Below, piece by piece: positions 7,461-16,171 of a stretch of DNA of 64,000 nt (positions are counted from its first letter, which is position 1; each line of letters starts with the position of its first letter). The stretch lies in assembly GCF_001592125.1 (NCBI RefSeq), contig NZ_BCWI01000017.1, positions 1-64,000 of the forward strand, given 5' to 3'. A program made the translations under genes and the position numbers. Origin of the DNA: Microbacterium hominis NBRC 15708. Lineage in GTDB: Bacteria; Actinomycetota; Actinomycetes; Actinomycetales; Microbacteriaceae. The notes below the pieces were generated by a model, which saw nothing but the letters and a program-made list of their open reading frames with translations, made no database searches and had not been told where the DNA came from.

Positions 7461-8528
7461 GTGAGTGACGCCGCCGAACCCACCGTGCTGGTCCGCACCG
7501 ACCGCGGGGTGGGACACGTGACCCTCAACCGGCCGCGCGCCATCAACGCGCTCGATCTCGGCATGATCCAGGCGCTCTCCGCCGCGCTCGACCGCTGGCA
7601 GGACGACGCCGACATCGATCTCGTCCTGCTCGACGGGGCCGGCGAGCGCGGGCTCTGCGCGGGCGGCGACGTGCGCGGCCTGCGCGAGCAGATCCTGGCC
7701 GGGGCGGTCGCGGCCACCGCGGACTTCTTCCGGGCCGAGTACGCGCTCAACGCCCGCATCGCGGAGTACCGCAAGCCGATCGTCGTCGTCGCGGACGGCG
7801 TCACGATGGGCGGCGGCATCGGACTGGCCGGGCATGCCGCCGTGCGCGTCGTGACGGAGAGGTCGCGGCTGGCCATGCCCGAGACGCGCATCGGCTTCAC
7901 CCCCGACGTCGGCGGGTCGTGGCTCCTCGCCCGCGCGCCGGGTCGCCTCGGCGAGTACCTCGCGCTGACGGGCGAGGCGATGGATGCCGCCGACGCCCTC
8001 TACGCCGGCTTCGCCGACGCGCTCGTGCCGAGCGAGCGGATCGGCGATCTGAGCGCCGCGCTCGCCGACCGCGCCGATCCGGGCACGCCGGCCGAGATCG
8101 TGCTGCTGTTCGACGAGACCCCTGGGCCGTCGCGGCTCGAGGCGGCGCGCGGGTGGATCGACGAGGCGTTCTCCGCTCCCCGCGTGGCGGAGATCATCGA
8201 ACGGCTGCGCCGCCGCCCCGAGCCCGAGGCGGGGGCGACCGCCGACCTGCTCGAGGCGTCGTCGCCGACGGCGCTGACGGTGACCCTCGCCGCCGTCCGC
8301 GCGGCGCGGACGCTCCCCGACCTCCGGGCGGCCCTCGCGCAGGAGTACGGGCTCGTCCTCTGGTTCGCGCAGACCCAGCCGGATCTTCCGGAGGGCATCC
8401 GGGCGCAGCTGGTCGACAAGGACCGCGATCCGCGGTGGCACCCCGCTGCGCTCGCCGACGTCGACGACGAGCTCGCCGCGCGCGCCCTGGCCTGGCAGCC
8501 GCCCGCGCCCCTGTGGGCGGTCCCGTGA
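7461..8528 (+). CDS. Enoyl-CoA hydratase/isomerase family protein, 3-hydroxyisobutyryl-CoA hydrolase-like
   Basis: A 355-residue crotonase-fold protein, the length of 3-hydroxyisobutyryl-CoA hydrolases (valine breakdown) rather than the roughly 260 residues of a simple enoyl-CoA hydratase. Seen are VTLNRPRAINAL, RGLCAGGDVRGL (oxyanion hole), VADGVTMGGGIGL and MPETRIGFTPDVGGSWLLAR; the Glu and Asp of that last stretch match the hydrolase family. Start is GTG at 7461. There is no Shine-Dalgarno, but TAACGT at 7448-7453 lies 7 nt before it, suggesting a leaderless mRNA. The stop overlaps the next GTG by 4 bp. Confidence 0.8.
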   Translation: MSDAAEPTVLVRTDRGVGHVTLNRPRAINALDLGMIQALSAALDRWQDDADIDLVLLDGAGERGLCAGGDVRGLREQILAGAVAATADFFRAEYALNARIAEYRKPIVVVADGVTMGGGIGLAGHAAVRVVTERSRLAMPETRIGFTPDVGGSWLLARAPGRLGEYLALTGEAMDAADALYAGFADALVPSERIGDLSAALADRADPGTPAEIVLLFDETPGPSRLEAARGWIDEAFSAPRVAEIIERLRRRPEPEAGATADLLEASSPTALTVTLAAVRAARTLPDLRAALAQEYGLVLWFAQTQPDLPEGIRAQLVDKDRDPRWHPAALADVDDELAARALAWQPPAPLWAVP

Positions 8529-9343
8529 GCCGCAGCCGTGCGCAGCGACGCTGGTCGATCGGGGTCGCGATCGACCAGTTCTTCTTCGTCTTCGCGGGAC
8601 TGGCCGCGATCTGGCTGGCCTACCTCGGCTTCACCGAGAGCCTCACGATCGGGTGGTGGGGCATCGTCGGGTTCATCCTCTTCTGGGCGCTGCTCGCCTA
8701 CCTGGTCCTCCCGCGCCTGCACCGCATCCTGACGACCGTCTACGTCCCCGACTACTTCATCGGCCGCGCCCGCACGAGCGACGGCCTGCTCGGCGACCCG
8801 GTCAACCTCGCCTTCCTCGGCGACGGCGAGCAGATCGAGCAGGCGATGCGCGCGGCGGGCTGGACGAAGGCCGACCCCGTGACGCTGCGGTCGTCGTGGC
8901 GCATCGTGACCTCCACGCTCGCGCGCCGCAGCTACCACGAGGCCCCGGTCAGCCCTCTCTTCCTGTTCGGTCGCCAGCAGGACTTCGCCTATCAGCAGGA
9001 GGTCGACGGCAACCCCGCCCAGCGTCACCACGTGCGCTTCTGGAAGTGTCCCGACGGATGGCTGCTGCCCGGCGGGCGCCGCGTCGACTGGCTCGCGGCC
9101 GGCACCTTCGACACCTCCGTCGGGCTCTCGCTGTTCACGCTGCAGGTGACGCACCGCATCGACGCCGACACCGACGTCGAGCGCGACCACATCGTCGCCA
9201 CCCTGCGCGCGGGGGAGCCGGCCGTGCACGTCGACCTCATCGCCGACTTCTCGACGGGCTACCACGCCCGCAACGGCGGCGGCGACAGCATCCGCACCGA
9301 CGGCGACCTGCCCGTCGTCGACGTGCGGGCGGTGACGGCATGA
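8525..9343 (+). CDS. LssY C-terminal domain membrane protein
   Basis: A 272-residue protein starting at a GTG that overlaps the upstream stop (GTGA). Two transmembrane segments (about 12-31 and 36-58) precede a soluble domain with VNLAFLGDGEQIEQAMRAAGW, SYHEAPVSPLFLFGRQQDFAYQQ, HHVRFW and WLAAGTFD. This order is typical of the LssY C-terminal domain (PF14067), found next to PAP2 phosphatases in other proteins; here it stands without one. The biochemical role is unknown. It is translationally coupled on both sides, so it belongs to the 7461-10823 unit. Confidence 0.75.
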   Translation: MSRSRAQRRWSIGVAIDQFFFVFAGLAAIWLAYLGFTESLTIGWWGIVGFILFWALLAYLVLPRLHRILTTVYVPDYFIGRARTSDGLLGDPVNLAFLGDGEQIEQAMRAAGWTKADPVTLRSSWRIVTSTLARRSYHEAPVSPLFLFGRQQDFAYQQEVDGNPAQRHHVRFWKCPDGWLLPGGRRVDWLAAGTFDTSVGLSLFTLQVTHRIDADTDVERDHIVATLRAGEPAVHVDLIADFSTGYHARNGGGDSIRTDGDLPVVDVRAVTA

Positions 9344-9876
9344 GCGCGGCGGAGGGCGGCCGTCGGCAGCGCCACGAGAAGCGCCCCTCGTACGAGCCCG
9401 TCACCCGACTGCTCCAGCCCGTCGCCCACGACCCCGGCATGCGGCGGCCGGCGACCACCGTCGCGGGGGCGGGGCTCGTGCTGCTGAGCGCCCTGGTGGG
9501 GATCGTGTCGATGATCGATCTGGCCGTGCACTGGCGTGCCTACGCGGGCGAGCTGGAGCTCGATCTGGACGGGATCGAGGTGACGCCCGACGTGCTCGAC
9601 GCCTCGCTCCTGCTCGTGCTCGCGGTGTTCGCGATCGGGGCGGCGATCCAGCTCGCGTGCGTGCTGCTGCTCTATCGCGGGAGCAACCTCGCCCGGGTCG
9701 CGGTCATGACCGTCGCCACCCTCTCCATCTCGGCCGCCTTCGCGAGCTGGTGGGTGCGCGACCAGGAGATCACGCTCTTCTCGACGCTGCCCGCCCTCGC
9801 GCTGGACATCCTGGTTCTGCTCGCCCTGTCCAGCCGCAGCGCCGCCGCCTACGCACGTCGCAACGAGAAGCGCTGA
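9340..9876 (+). CDS. Conserved four-helix membrane protein
   Basis: A 178-residue protein with a basic, hydrophilic first 40 residues and then four predicted transmembrane segments (about 45-67, 88-113, 120-140, 148-166), ending in AYARRNEKR. I do not recognise a family. It overlaps the LssY-domain gene by 4 bp (ATGA) and is followed 8 bp later by the J-domain gene. Those positions make it part of one transcript and probably a functional partner of one of them. Confidence 0.65.
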   Translation: MSAAEGGRRQRHEKRPSYEPVTRLLQPVAHDPGMRRPATTVAGAGLVLLSALVGIVSMIDLAVHWRAYAGELELDLDGIEVTPDVLDASLLLVLAVFAIGAAIQLACVLLLYRGSNLARVAVMTVATLSISAAFASWWVRDQEITLFSTLPALALDILVLLALSSRSAAAYARRNEKR

Positions 9877-9884
9877 GGGATCCC

Positions 9885-10823
9885 GTGTTCGACAGTCCGC
9901 TCTCCGCGTCCGCCTACGAGGTGCTCGGCGTCGCGCCGGACGTCGCCGACGACGAGCTGCGTCGTGCGTACCGGCTGCGGCTGCGCCAGACCCACCCCGA
10001 CACGGGCGGCGATGCGGCGCAGTTCGTGCAGGTGCAGCGGGCCTGGGAGCTCGTCGGAAGCGCCGAGGCGCGGGCGGCGTACGACCGCGGGCACGGCTTC
10101 GGCGGGGTCGAGGCCGCCGCCTACGGCCCCGACGCCGCGGCGGACGGCGGGTGGCGGCCGCCTGCCCGCCCGGCCGACACGAGGCCGCGGGCCCGATCGT
10201 TCGGACAGCCCGGCGGCTGGCGCCGCGAGCGCTACCTCGACCTGATCCGGGAGTGGGCGGGGCGGGGCACGGCCCTCGCCGACCCCTACGACCCGGCGCT
10301 CGTGCGGGCGGCGCCCCGCGAGCTCAAACGCCTCCTCGCCGACGCCCTCGCCGAGGAGGCGACCGCGCGCATCGTCGGCGAGCTCGGAATGGGCTACACG
10401 GTCTGGCATGACGTCGCCGCCGACCCCCGCGACCCGTCGCTGAAGCTGGACCACATCGTCCTCGGCCCCAGCGGCCTCTACGCCCTGCTCAGCGAGGACT
10501 TCGGGGGTCCCGTGCGTCTGCGCCGCGGCGAGCTGATCGGCGACGGCGTGGGCGCGCCGATCGCCGACCTCGTGGCGGGGGCGCGGGCGCTCGCCCGCGC
10601 GGCCCGCGTGCGGTTCAGCGGCGCGATCGTGGTGCTCCCCGACGACGACGTCGTCACCGCGATCGAGGAGATCGGCAAGGTGCGCGGACTGCCCGTGGCG
10701 GTCGTGGCCCGCTCGGCGCTGTCGACCGTGCTGCGGCGCGGCCTCACCGGCGCACGCGACATCGGCGGAAACGAGCTGTTCGACGTCCGCACCCGCCTGC
10801 AGCAGACGGTGCGGTTCGTCTGA
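9885..10823 (+). CDS. J-domain protein with NERD-like C-terminal domain
   Basis: A 312-residue protein. Residues 8-68 form a clear J domain (SAYEVLGVAPDVADDELRRAYR, then HPD at 37-39), which would stimulate a DnaK-type Hsp70. A Pro/Arg-rich linker (about 80-115) follows. The C-terminal part (about 155-285) has LKLDHIVLGPSGLYALLSEDFGG, the strand-turn-strand core of the nuclease-related NERD domain, but the conserved Lys after the second strand is not evident, so nuclease activity is doubtful. The GTG start has GAGGGA 5 nt upstream. A J domain joined to a NERD-like domain is uncommon. Confidence 0.7.
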   Translation: MFDSPLSASAYEVLGVAPDVADDELRRAYRLRLRQTHPDTGGDAAQFVQVQRAWELVGSAEARAAYDRGHGFGGVEAAAYGPDAAADGGWRPPARPADTRPRARSFGQPGGWRRERYLDLIREWAGRGTALADPYDPALVRAAPRELKRLLADALAEEATARIVGELGMGYTVWHDVAADPRDPSLKLDHIVLGPSGLYALLSEDFGGPVRLRRGELIGDGVGAPIADLVAGARALARAARVRFSGAIVVLPDDDVVTAIEEIGKVRGLPVAVVARSALSTVLRRGLTGARDIGGNELFDVRTRLQQTVRFV

Positions 10824-10852
10824 GGCCGCGGCGTCGCGTCTAGGGTGAGGGC

Positions 10853-12448
10853 ATGGACCCCGCCGCCTGGACCTTCCTGATCCTCGCTCTCGCGGTCGTG
10901 GCCTTCGTCAGCGGTCGCGTGCCGCTCGCCCTCGTGTCGCTGGGGGTCGCCCTGGCGCTGTGGGCGACCGGGGTGCTGACGCTGGGCGTGGCGTTCGCGG
11001 GCTTCGGCGATCCCACTGTGCTGTTCATCGCGTCGCTGTTCGTGGTGAGCGAAGCACTGGATGCCACGGGTGTCACGGCCTGGCTGGGACAGCAGGTCGT
11101 CACGCGCGCGGGCCGTGGACGCGGACGGCTGACGGCGATCATCGGCCTGCTGGCGGCGGTGCTGACCGCCTTCATCTCGATCAACGGCGCCGTCGCGGCG
11201 CTGCTGCCGGTCGTGGTGGTCGTCGCGGTGCGCGCCGGCATCGTCCCCTCCAAGCTGCTGATCCCGCTCGCGTTCGCCGCGAGCGCGGGGTCGCTGCTGA
11301 CCCTCACCGGAACGCCCGTCAACATCGTCGTCAGCGAGGCGGCGGCCGCCGCCGGCGGTCGGGAGTTCGGCTTCTTCGAGTTCGCGCTCGCCGGCATCCC
11401 GCTCGTCCTGCTGACCGTCGCGGTCGTCGCGCTCGGCGGCGGCCGGCTGTTGCCGGAGCGGACGGCGGAGCGGCTGGGCGAGGTGGCGCCGGACCCGCGG
11501 GAGCACGCGCAGGCGCTCCGCGCGAGCTACGACGTCGACCTCGACACCGGGTTGCTGTTCAGCGCACGCGAGGGCGTCGCCGAAGTGCTGGTCGCGCCGC
11601 GATCGCGACTGATCGGACGTACGGTGTCGGCGGGCATGACGACCCGCGGCGAGGACCTCGTGATCCTCGCCGTCCGCCGCGGCGACGACGAGGGCCCCAA
11701 CGCGTCGCGGGGCACGGGAGTGGCCGGCGCGCTCGTGCTCCAGGCCGGCGACGCCCTGCTCGTGCAGGGACCCTGGGCCGCGCTGACCCGCTACGCCCAG
11801 TCGCCGGACGTGATCGCGGTGACCCCGCCCCAGGATCTGCAGCGTGCCGTGCCGCTCGGCCGCGGCGCCAAGCGCGCGATCGGCGTCATCGGCGCGATGG
11901 TCGTGCTCCTCGCGACGGGGCTCGTGCCGGCGGTGGTCGCCGGACTGCTCGCGGCGGGAGCCCTCGTGCTGCTGCGGGTGCTGACGGTGCCGCAGACCTA
12001 CCGCGCGATCTCGTGGACGACCGTCATCCTCATCGCGGGGATGATCCCGCTGTCGTCGGCGTTCATCACGACGGGGGCGGCGGACATCGTCGCCGACGCC
12101 GTGCTGGGCGTCATCGGCTCGGGCTCGCCGCAGCTCGCCCTGCTGGTGCTGTGCGTGCTGACGATGGTGCTGGGTCAGTTCATCTCGAACGTCGCCACGG
12201 TGCTCGTCGTGCTCCCGATCGCGGTCGCCATCGCCCAGACGCTCGGCGCCAGCGTGCAGCCGTTCATGATGGCGCTGACGGTGGCCGGCGCCGCCGCGTT
12301 CCTCACGCCCGTGGCGACTCCGGCCAACCTGATGGTGATGCAGCCGGGCGGCTACCGGTTCGGCGACTACGGCAAGCTCGGCCTGCCGCTGATGGCGGTG
12401 TACCTCCTCGTCGCCGTGGTGTACGTGCCGCTGATCTGGCCGTTCTAG
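10853..12448 (+). CDS. SLC13/DASS-type anion permease with RCK_C (TrkA-C) domain
   Basis: A 531-residue transporter with about ten transmembrane segments in two halves. Between them (about 225-320) is a soluble TrkA-C-like domain: VAEVLVAPRSRLIGRTVSAGM...LVILAVRRGD...LQAGDALLVQGP. The paired SLC13 substrate loops are visible as SLLTLTGTPVNIVVS and LTPVATPANLMVMQPGGY. Such proteins carry sulfate, di- or tricarboxylates; the substrate cannot be told from sequence. TAGGGT at 10841-10846 is followed by 6 nt and the ATG, fitting a leaderless transcript separate from the upstream operon. Confidence 0.85.
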   Translation: MDPAAWTFLILALAVVAFVSGRVPLALVSLGVALALWATGVLTLGVAFAGFGDPTVLFIASLFVVSEALDATGVTAWLGQQVVTRAGRGRGRLTAIIGLLAAVLTAFISINGAVAALLPVVVVVAVRAGIVPSKLLIPLAFAASAGSLLTLTGTPVNIVVSEAAAAAGGREFGFFEFALAGIPLVLLTVAVVALGGGRLLPERTAERLGEVAPDPREHAQALRASYDVDLDTGLLFSAREGVAEVLVAPRSRLIGRTVSAGMTTRGEDLVILAVRRGDDEGPNASRGTGVAGALVLQAGDALLVQGPWAALTRYAQSPDVIAVTPPQDLQRAVPLGRGAKRAIGVIGAMVVLLATGLVPAVVAGLLAAGALVLLRVLTVPQTYRAISWTTVILIAGMIPLSSAFITTGAADIVADAVLGVIGSGSPQLALLVLCVLTMVLGQFISNVATVLVVLPIAVAIAQTLGASVQPFMMALTVAGAAAFLTPVATPANLMVMQPGGYRFGDYGKLGLPLMAVYLLVAVVYVPLIWPF

Positions 12449-12472
12449 CGCCACCGCGTCGCGGCTCGCGGC

Positions 12473-13879
12473 TCAGTCGGCCAGACCCCACAGCTGCAGC
12501 GGGTGGGTCAGACGCCACCACGCGTCCGGATCGGGGATGTCGGCGGTGAGGTGCACGCCGACGGTCGCCGCGTCCAGCGGTCCCGTCACCCGCACCTCGC
12601 CGACGGCCGCATCGGCGGTACGCGCCGCGCCCAGATCGAGGTCCGTCGTCACGGTGGACGCCGCGCCGTTCCACAGGATCACCGCCGCGTCGGCATCCGT
12701 CACGATGTTCGCCGTCGCCCCCCACGCGGTCGACACGACGCCCGCGAGGGTGCCGGCCGGCAGGGTGCGCGGCACGGCGACCTCGGCGGCCACGTCGGCC
12801 AGGAGACGCGCCGTCTCCTGGTCGCGGGCCTCGTCGGACGACTGGCCGAGCGCGGTCGCGTAGACGCGCACGGTCACCGCGCCGACGGTGACGTCCTTCG
12901 CCGCCAGCAGGTTGTAGAACCCCGCCAGGCTGCCGGTCTTGAGACCGACCACGGCCGGGTCGGCGAGCAGGTCGTTGGTGTTGGTGACCTCGCCGGCCCC
13001 GGGAAGCTCGACCGTCCGGGTGCGGACGATCTCCGCCACGACCGGGTGGGCCAGCGCGATCCGCGCGAGCGCGATGAGCGCGGCCGGATCGGCGGCGTTC
13101 GCGGGGTCGATCCCGGTGGGCTCGGCCAGGGTGATCCCGGGCAGCCCGTGGCGGTCGAGCCACGCGCGCGCCGCGGCCGAGAAGACCTCGTCGGTCGGCC
13201 AGATCGTGCCGGCGAGGCGATCGGTGTAGTTGCCGGCCGAGCCGATGAGGATGCCCTGGAGCATCTGATACTCCGTGAGCGAGCCGCCGACGGGCACGTC
13301 GAGGGCGGACTCGTCGTTGGCCAGATAGTCGTAGTAGGTGGAGCGGTCGCGCGAGGTGAACGCGAACTCCCGCCCCTGCTCCCCGACGTTCAGCGGCATC
13401 TCGTCCAGGATCATCAGCACCGTCACGAGCTTCGAGATGCTCGCCATCGAGACCGCCGCATCGCTCGAGGCGGCCACCGCGTCGATGCCCCCGACCCCGA
13501 CGGCGCCGGCCCCCTCCGCCGGCCACGCCACGGCGGTCGCCGGCGAGGCGGGACCGTCCGGGTCGATCGCGCGCACCGTCGGCGTGACGGCCCAGAGCGG
13601 CCAGAACAGGGTCGCCGCGGCGTACGCGCCCGCGACGGCGATGGTGGTGAGGATCGGCGCGATCACCCCCGCTCGCAGGGGCGATCGGCGCGGCCGCCTC
13701 GTGAGCAGGTCGGGTGCGGGCGCGGTGTTCGCGACGGTGAGCGTCCCCGTCACGGTCGTGTCGTCGAGCCAGCCGAGCGCCTGACGTCCGTCGCGGCCCC
13801 GCACGATGACGATGTCGGTCGGTGCGGTGGACTCGCGCAGCGCGCGTCGCGACGGCGGGGGCGCGTCGTCCGAGGTCAC
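12473..13879 (-). CDS. D-alanyl-D-alanine carboxypeptidase-like protein (S11 fold), membrane anchored
   Basis: A 468-residue penicillin-binding-like protein. A cytoplasmic N-terminal stretch of about 70 residues leads to one transmembrane segment (about 71-97), with the catalytic domain outside. Ser147 and Lys150 form SISK, and KTG is at 314-316. The middle motif reads S-A-G-N at 214-217, where related proteins have S-x-N-N, so the usual Asn seems shifted or replaced by Gly. The GTG start at 13879 is preceded by TACGTT with a 6-nt gap (leaderless layout), divergent from the TPP riboswitch promoter. Likely role is trimming peptidoglycan side chains. Confidence 0.75.
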   Translation of the reverse strand: MTSDDAPPPSRRALRESTAPTDIVIVRGRDGRQALGWLDDTTVTGTLTVANTAPAPDLLTRRPRRSPLRAGVIAPILTTIAVAGAYAAATLFWPLWAVTPTVRAIDPDGPASPATAVAWPAEGAGAVGVGGIDAVAASSDAAVSMASISKLVTVLMILDEMPLNVGEQGREFAFTSRDRSTYYDYLANDESALDVPVGGSLTEYQMLQGILIGSAGNYTDRLAGTIWPTDEVFSAAARAWLDRHGLPGITLAEPTGIDPANAADPAALIALARIALAHPVVAEIVRTRTVELPGAGEVTNTNDLLADPAVVGLKTGSLAGFYNLLAAKDVTVGAVTVRVYATALGQSSDEARDQETARLLADVAAEVAVPRTLPAGTLAGVVSTAWGATANIVTDADAAVILWNGAASTVTTDLDLGAARTADAAVGEVRVTGPLDAATVGVHLTADIPDPDAWWRLTHPLQLWGLAD

Positions 13880-13903
13880 CCGCCCAACGTACCCGGTCGC
13901 CGC

Positions 13904-13909
13904 TATACT
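13904..13909 (+). promoter_or_regulatory. -10 box of the thiamine transporter operon
   Basis: TATACT lies 12 bp upstream of the first conserved base of the TPP riboswitch, the right place for the transcript to start with the aptamer. No convincing -35 is seen. The divergent carboxypeptidase promoter (TACGTT on the minus strand at 13891-13886) lies next to it. Confidence 0.55.
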
Positions 13910-13920
13910 CGAGCGCACAA

Positions 13921-14009
13921 CCACGGGAGTCCGGTGAGCCGGGCTGAGAGGAAGCGATCCACGCTTCGACCGTCGAACCTGATCCGGATCATGCCGGCGC
14001 AGGGAGGAG
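13921..14009 (+). promoter_or_regulatory. TPP (THI-box) riboswitch
   Basis: The conserved THI-box elements occur in order: GGGAGTCCGGTGAGCCGGG, CTGAGAG (from 13964), a variable stem, then GAACCTGATCCGG and ATGCCGGCGCAGGGAGG. The 3' end overlaps the AGGGAGGAG Shine-Dalgarno of ykoE, 6 nt before its ATG, so thiamine pyrophosphate binding probably hides the ribosome site and acts on translation. It controls the ykoEDC transporter genes that follow. Confidence 0.95.
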
Positions 14010-14015
14010 AGAAAC

Positions 14016-14681
14016 ATGCACGCGTCTGCGTCCCCGTCCACCGTCTCGTCGGATGCTGCGGCATCCCGTTCCGCCGCGCGCACCGGCCGCCTGCGCTGGC
14101 GCGTCGTCGACATCGTCGTCGCCAGCGTCATCGGTGTGGCCGCCGGTGTCGTCTTCTGGCTGTGGGGCCAGGCGTGGACGCCGCTGAGCAGCATCCTCGC
14201 GTTCGCACCGGGGCTGGAGGGGCTGCTGTCCGGCGGGTGGCTGTTCGCCGGTGTGCTCGGTGGTCTCATCATCCGCAAGCCCGGCGCCGCGCTGTACACC
14301 GAGGTCGTCGCCGCGGTGGTGTCGATGGCCGTCGGCACGCAGTGGGGCTTCCTCACGCTGGTCTGGGGCGTCGTGCAGGGCATCGGCGCCGAGCTCGGGT
14401 TCGCGCTGTTCGCGTACGCGAACTACCGTCTGATCGCGGCGCTCACCTCGGGCGCCCTCGCCGGCCTCGCCGTGGCCCTCCTCGACACCAACTTCTCCTC
14501 GATCGCCGCCTACGAGTTCGGGCCGCGAGCGATCTACTTCGGTGCCGCCGTCGTCTCCGGCATCCTCGTCGCGGGTCTGGTGTCGTGGCTCATCGCCCGT
14601 GCCCTGGCCGCCACGGGCGCGCTGGACCGGTTCGCGGCGGGTCGAGAGGCACGTATCGCGGACGCGCCCGACGCGGCGTGA
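14016..14681 (+). CDS. ykoE: ECF transporter S component for thiamine/hydroxymethylpyrimidine
   Basis: A 221-residue membrane protein with about six transmembrane segments after a 25-residue hydrophilic N terminus. WRVVDIVVASVIGVAAGVVFW, GLLSGGWLFAGVLGGLIIRKPGAALYTE and SMAVGTQWG are YkoE landmarks; this S component binds the substrate of an energy-coupling-factor importer. The TPP riboswitch directly upstream supports thiamine or its pyrimidine precursor as substrate. The stop overlaps the GTG of the ATPase gene by 4 bp. Confidence 0.9.
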   Translation: MHASASPSTVSSDAAASRSAARTGRLRWRVVDIVVASVIGVAAGVVFWLWGQAWTPLSSILAFAPGLEGLLSGGWLFAGVLGGLIIRKPGAALYTEVVAAVVSMAVGTQWGFLTLVWGVVQGIGAELGFALFAYANYRLIAALTSGALAGLAVALLDTNFSSIAAYEFGPRAIYFGAAVVSGILVAGLVSWLIARALAATGALDRFAAGREARIADAPDAA

Positions 14682-16171
14682 GCCCGGCCTCGCTCGCGGC
14701 GCCCGCGGCGGTCAGTGCACGAGGGTGGGGCTGGCGTCACGCCGGCCGTCGGCGCTGGGCCGTGTCGGAGCTCGACCTCGACATCGAGCCGGGCCAGCAC
14801 GTCCTGCTCCTCGGCGCGAGCGGCTCGGGCAAGTCGACGCTGCTGCGCGGGCTGGCCGGCGTGCTGGGCGATGCGGAGGACGGTGAGGATGCCGGTGCGC
14901 TCCTGATCGACGGCCACGCGCCCGCCGCGGTGCGCGGACGGGCGGGCCTGGTGCTCCAGGATCCCGATGCGCAGGTCGTGCTCGCCCGGGTGGGCGACGA
15001 CGTCGCCTTCGCGTGCGAGAACCTCGGCGTCCCCGCCGACGAGATCTGGCGGCGGGTCGACGAGGCCCTCCGCGCCGTCGGCCTCGACGTGCCGCGCGAC
15101 CACCCGACCGCCGCCCTCTCCGGCGGACAGAAGCAGCGGCTCGCGCTCGCCGGCGCCCTCGCGATGCGGCCCGGACTGCTGCTGCTGGACGAGCCGACGG
15201 CGAACCTCGACCCGGCCGGGGCCGTCGCCGTGCGCGACGCGGTCGTCGAGGCGGCGTCGCGGACGGGCGCCACGCTCGTCGTCGTGGAGCACCGCGTCGC
15301 GCTGTGGGCCGAGCACATCGACCGCGTCGTGGTGCTCGGATCCGACGGCGGGGTGCTCGCGGACGGGAGCGCCGAGCGCGTCTTCGGCGCGCACGGCGCG
15401 GCCTTGACCGAGGCGGGCGTCTGGGTGCCGGACGTCCCCGTCGCGATCGACCCCCGGCCGCGCACGGGCACGGGGGAGGTCCTGCTGAGCGCCGACGCCG
15501 TCGCGGTGGGCCGGCGCCCGTTCGGCGAGCGGATGCCGCGGATCGTCGCGGGCGGCATCGACGCCCGGCTGCGGGCCGGGCGGGCCCTGGCGATCACCGG
15601 GGCGAACGGGGCCGGGAAGTCGACGTTCGCGATGACCCTCGCGGGGCTCGTGCCCCCGGCATCCGGGACCGTGCGCGCGAGCGCCTCGCTTGCGGCCGGC
15701 ACGGGGCGCGGCGACGCGCCCGTGCGCTGGCGCGCCCGCGACCTGCTGACGCGCATCGGCACGGTGTTCCAGGAGCCCGAGCATCAGCTGCTGACCACGC
15801 GTGTGCGCGACGAGCTGGCGGTGGGCCCCCGCGCGCTCGGGCTCTCCGCGTCCGAGGTCGCCGCGCGCGTGGAGCCGCTGCTCGAACGGCTGCGGCTGAC
15901 CCGTCTCGCCGAGGTCAACCCGTTCACGCTCTCCGGCGGCGAGAAGCGGCGGCTCACGGTGGCCGCGACCCTCGCGAGCAGACCCCGCGTGCTGCTGCTG
16001 GACGAGCCCACCTACGGACAGGACGCCCGCACGTGGCGCGAGCTCGCCGACCTCGTCGACGAGCTGAGGGCGGCCGGCTCGGCGATCGCGTTCGTCTCCC
16101 ACGACCCCGCGCTCGTGTCCGCGCTCGCCGACGAGACCCTGACCGTCGCCCGCCTCGGGAGCGGCGCATGA
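14678..16171 (+). CDS. ykoD: ECF transporter double ATP-binding protein
   Basis: A 497-residue fusion of two ATPase domains, as expected for YkoD. First domain: GASGSGKST, LQDPDAQVVLARVGDDVAF, LSGGQKQRLALA, LLLLDEPTANLDPAG. Second domain: GANGAGKST, FQEPEHQLLTTRVRDELAVG, LSGGEKRRLTVA, VLLLDEPTYGQD. The Q-loop wording (QDPDAQ, QEPEHQ) is typical of cobalt/vitamin ECF ATPases. Start is a GTG overlapping the ykoE stop (GTGA); the stop overlaps ykoC (ATGA), so the three subunits are co-translated. Confidence 0.9.
   Translation: MSPASLAAPAAVSARGWGWRHAGRRRWAVSELDLDIEPGQHVLLLGASGSGKSTLLRGLAGVLGDAEDGEDAGALLIDGHAPAAVRGRAGLVLQDPDAQVVLARVGDDVAFACENLGVPADEIWRRVDEALRAVGLDVPRDHPTAALSGGQKQRLALAGALAMRPGLLLLDEPTANLDPAGAVAVRDAVVEAASRTGATLVVVEHRVALWAEHIDRVVVLGSDGGVLADGSAERVFGAHGAALTEAGVWVPDVPVAIDPRPRTGTGEVLLSADAVAVGRRPFGERMPRIVAGGIDARLRAGRALAITGANGAGKSTFAMTLAGLVPPASGTVRASASLAAGTGRGDAPVRWRARDLLTRIGTVFQEPEHQLLTTRVRDELAVGPRALGLSASEVAARVEPLLERLRLTRLAEVNPFTLSGGEKRRLTVAATLASRPRVLLLDEPTYGQDARTWRELADLVDELRAAGSAIAFVSHDPALVSALADETLTVARLGSGA

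Noticed and set aside
10478..12454. Long open frame antisense to the SLC13-type transporter
   Set aside because: Its composition (runs of Arg, His, Gly, Asp) is what high-GC antisense frames give, and the sense gene has clear motifs.
12503..14677. Upstream extension of the ykoD reading frame reaching back over the carboxypeptidase and riboswitch
   Set aside because: The frame is open only by composition. The real start is the GTG at 14678 overlapping ykoE, and the riboswitch and ykoE occupy the upstream DNA.
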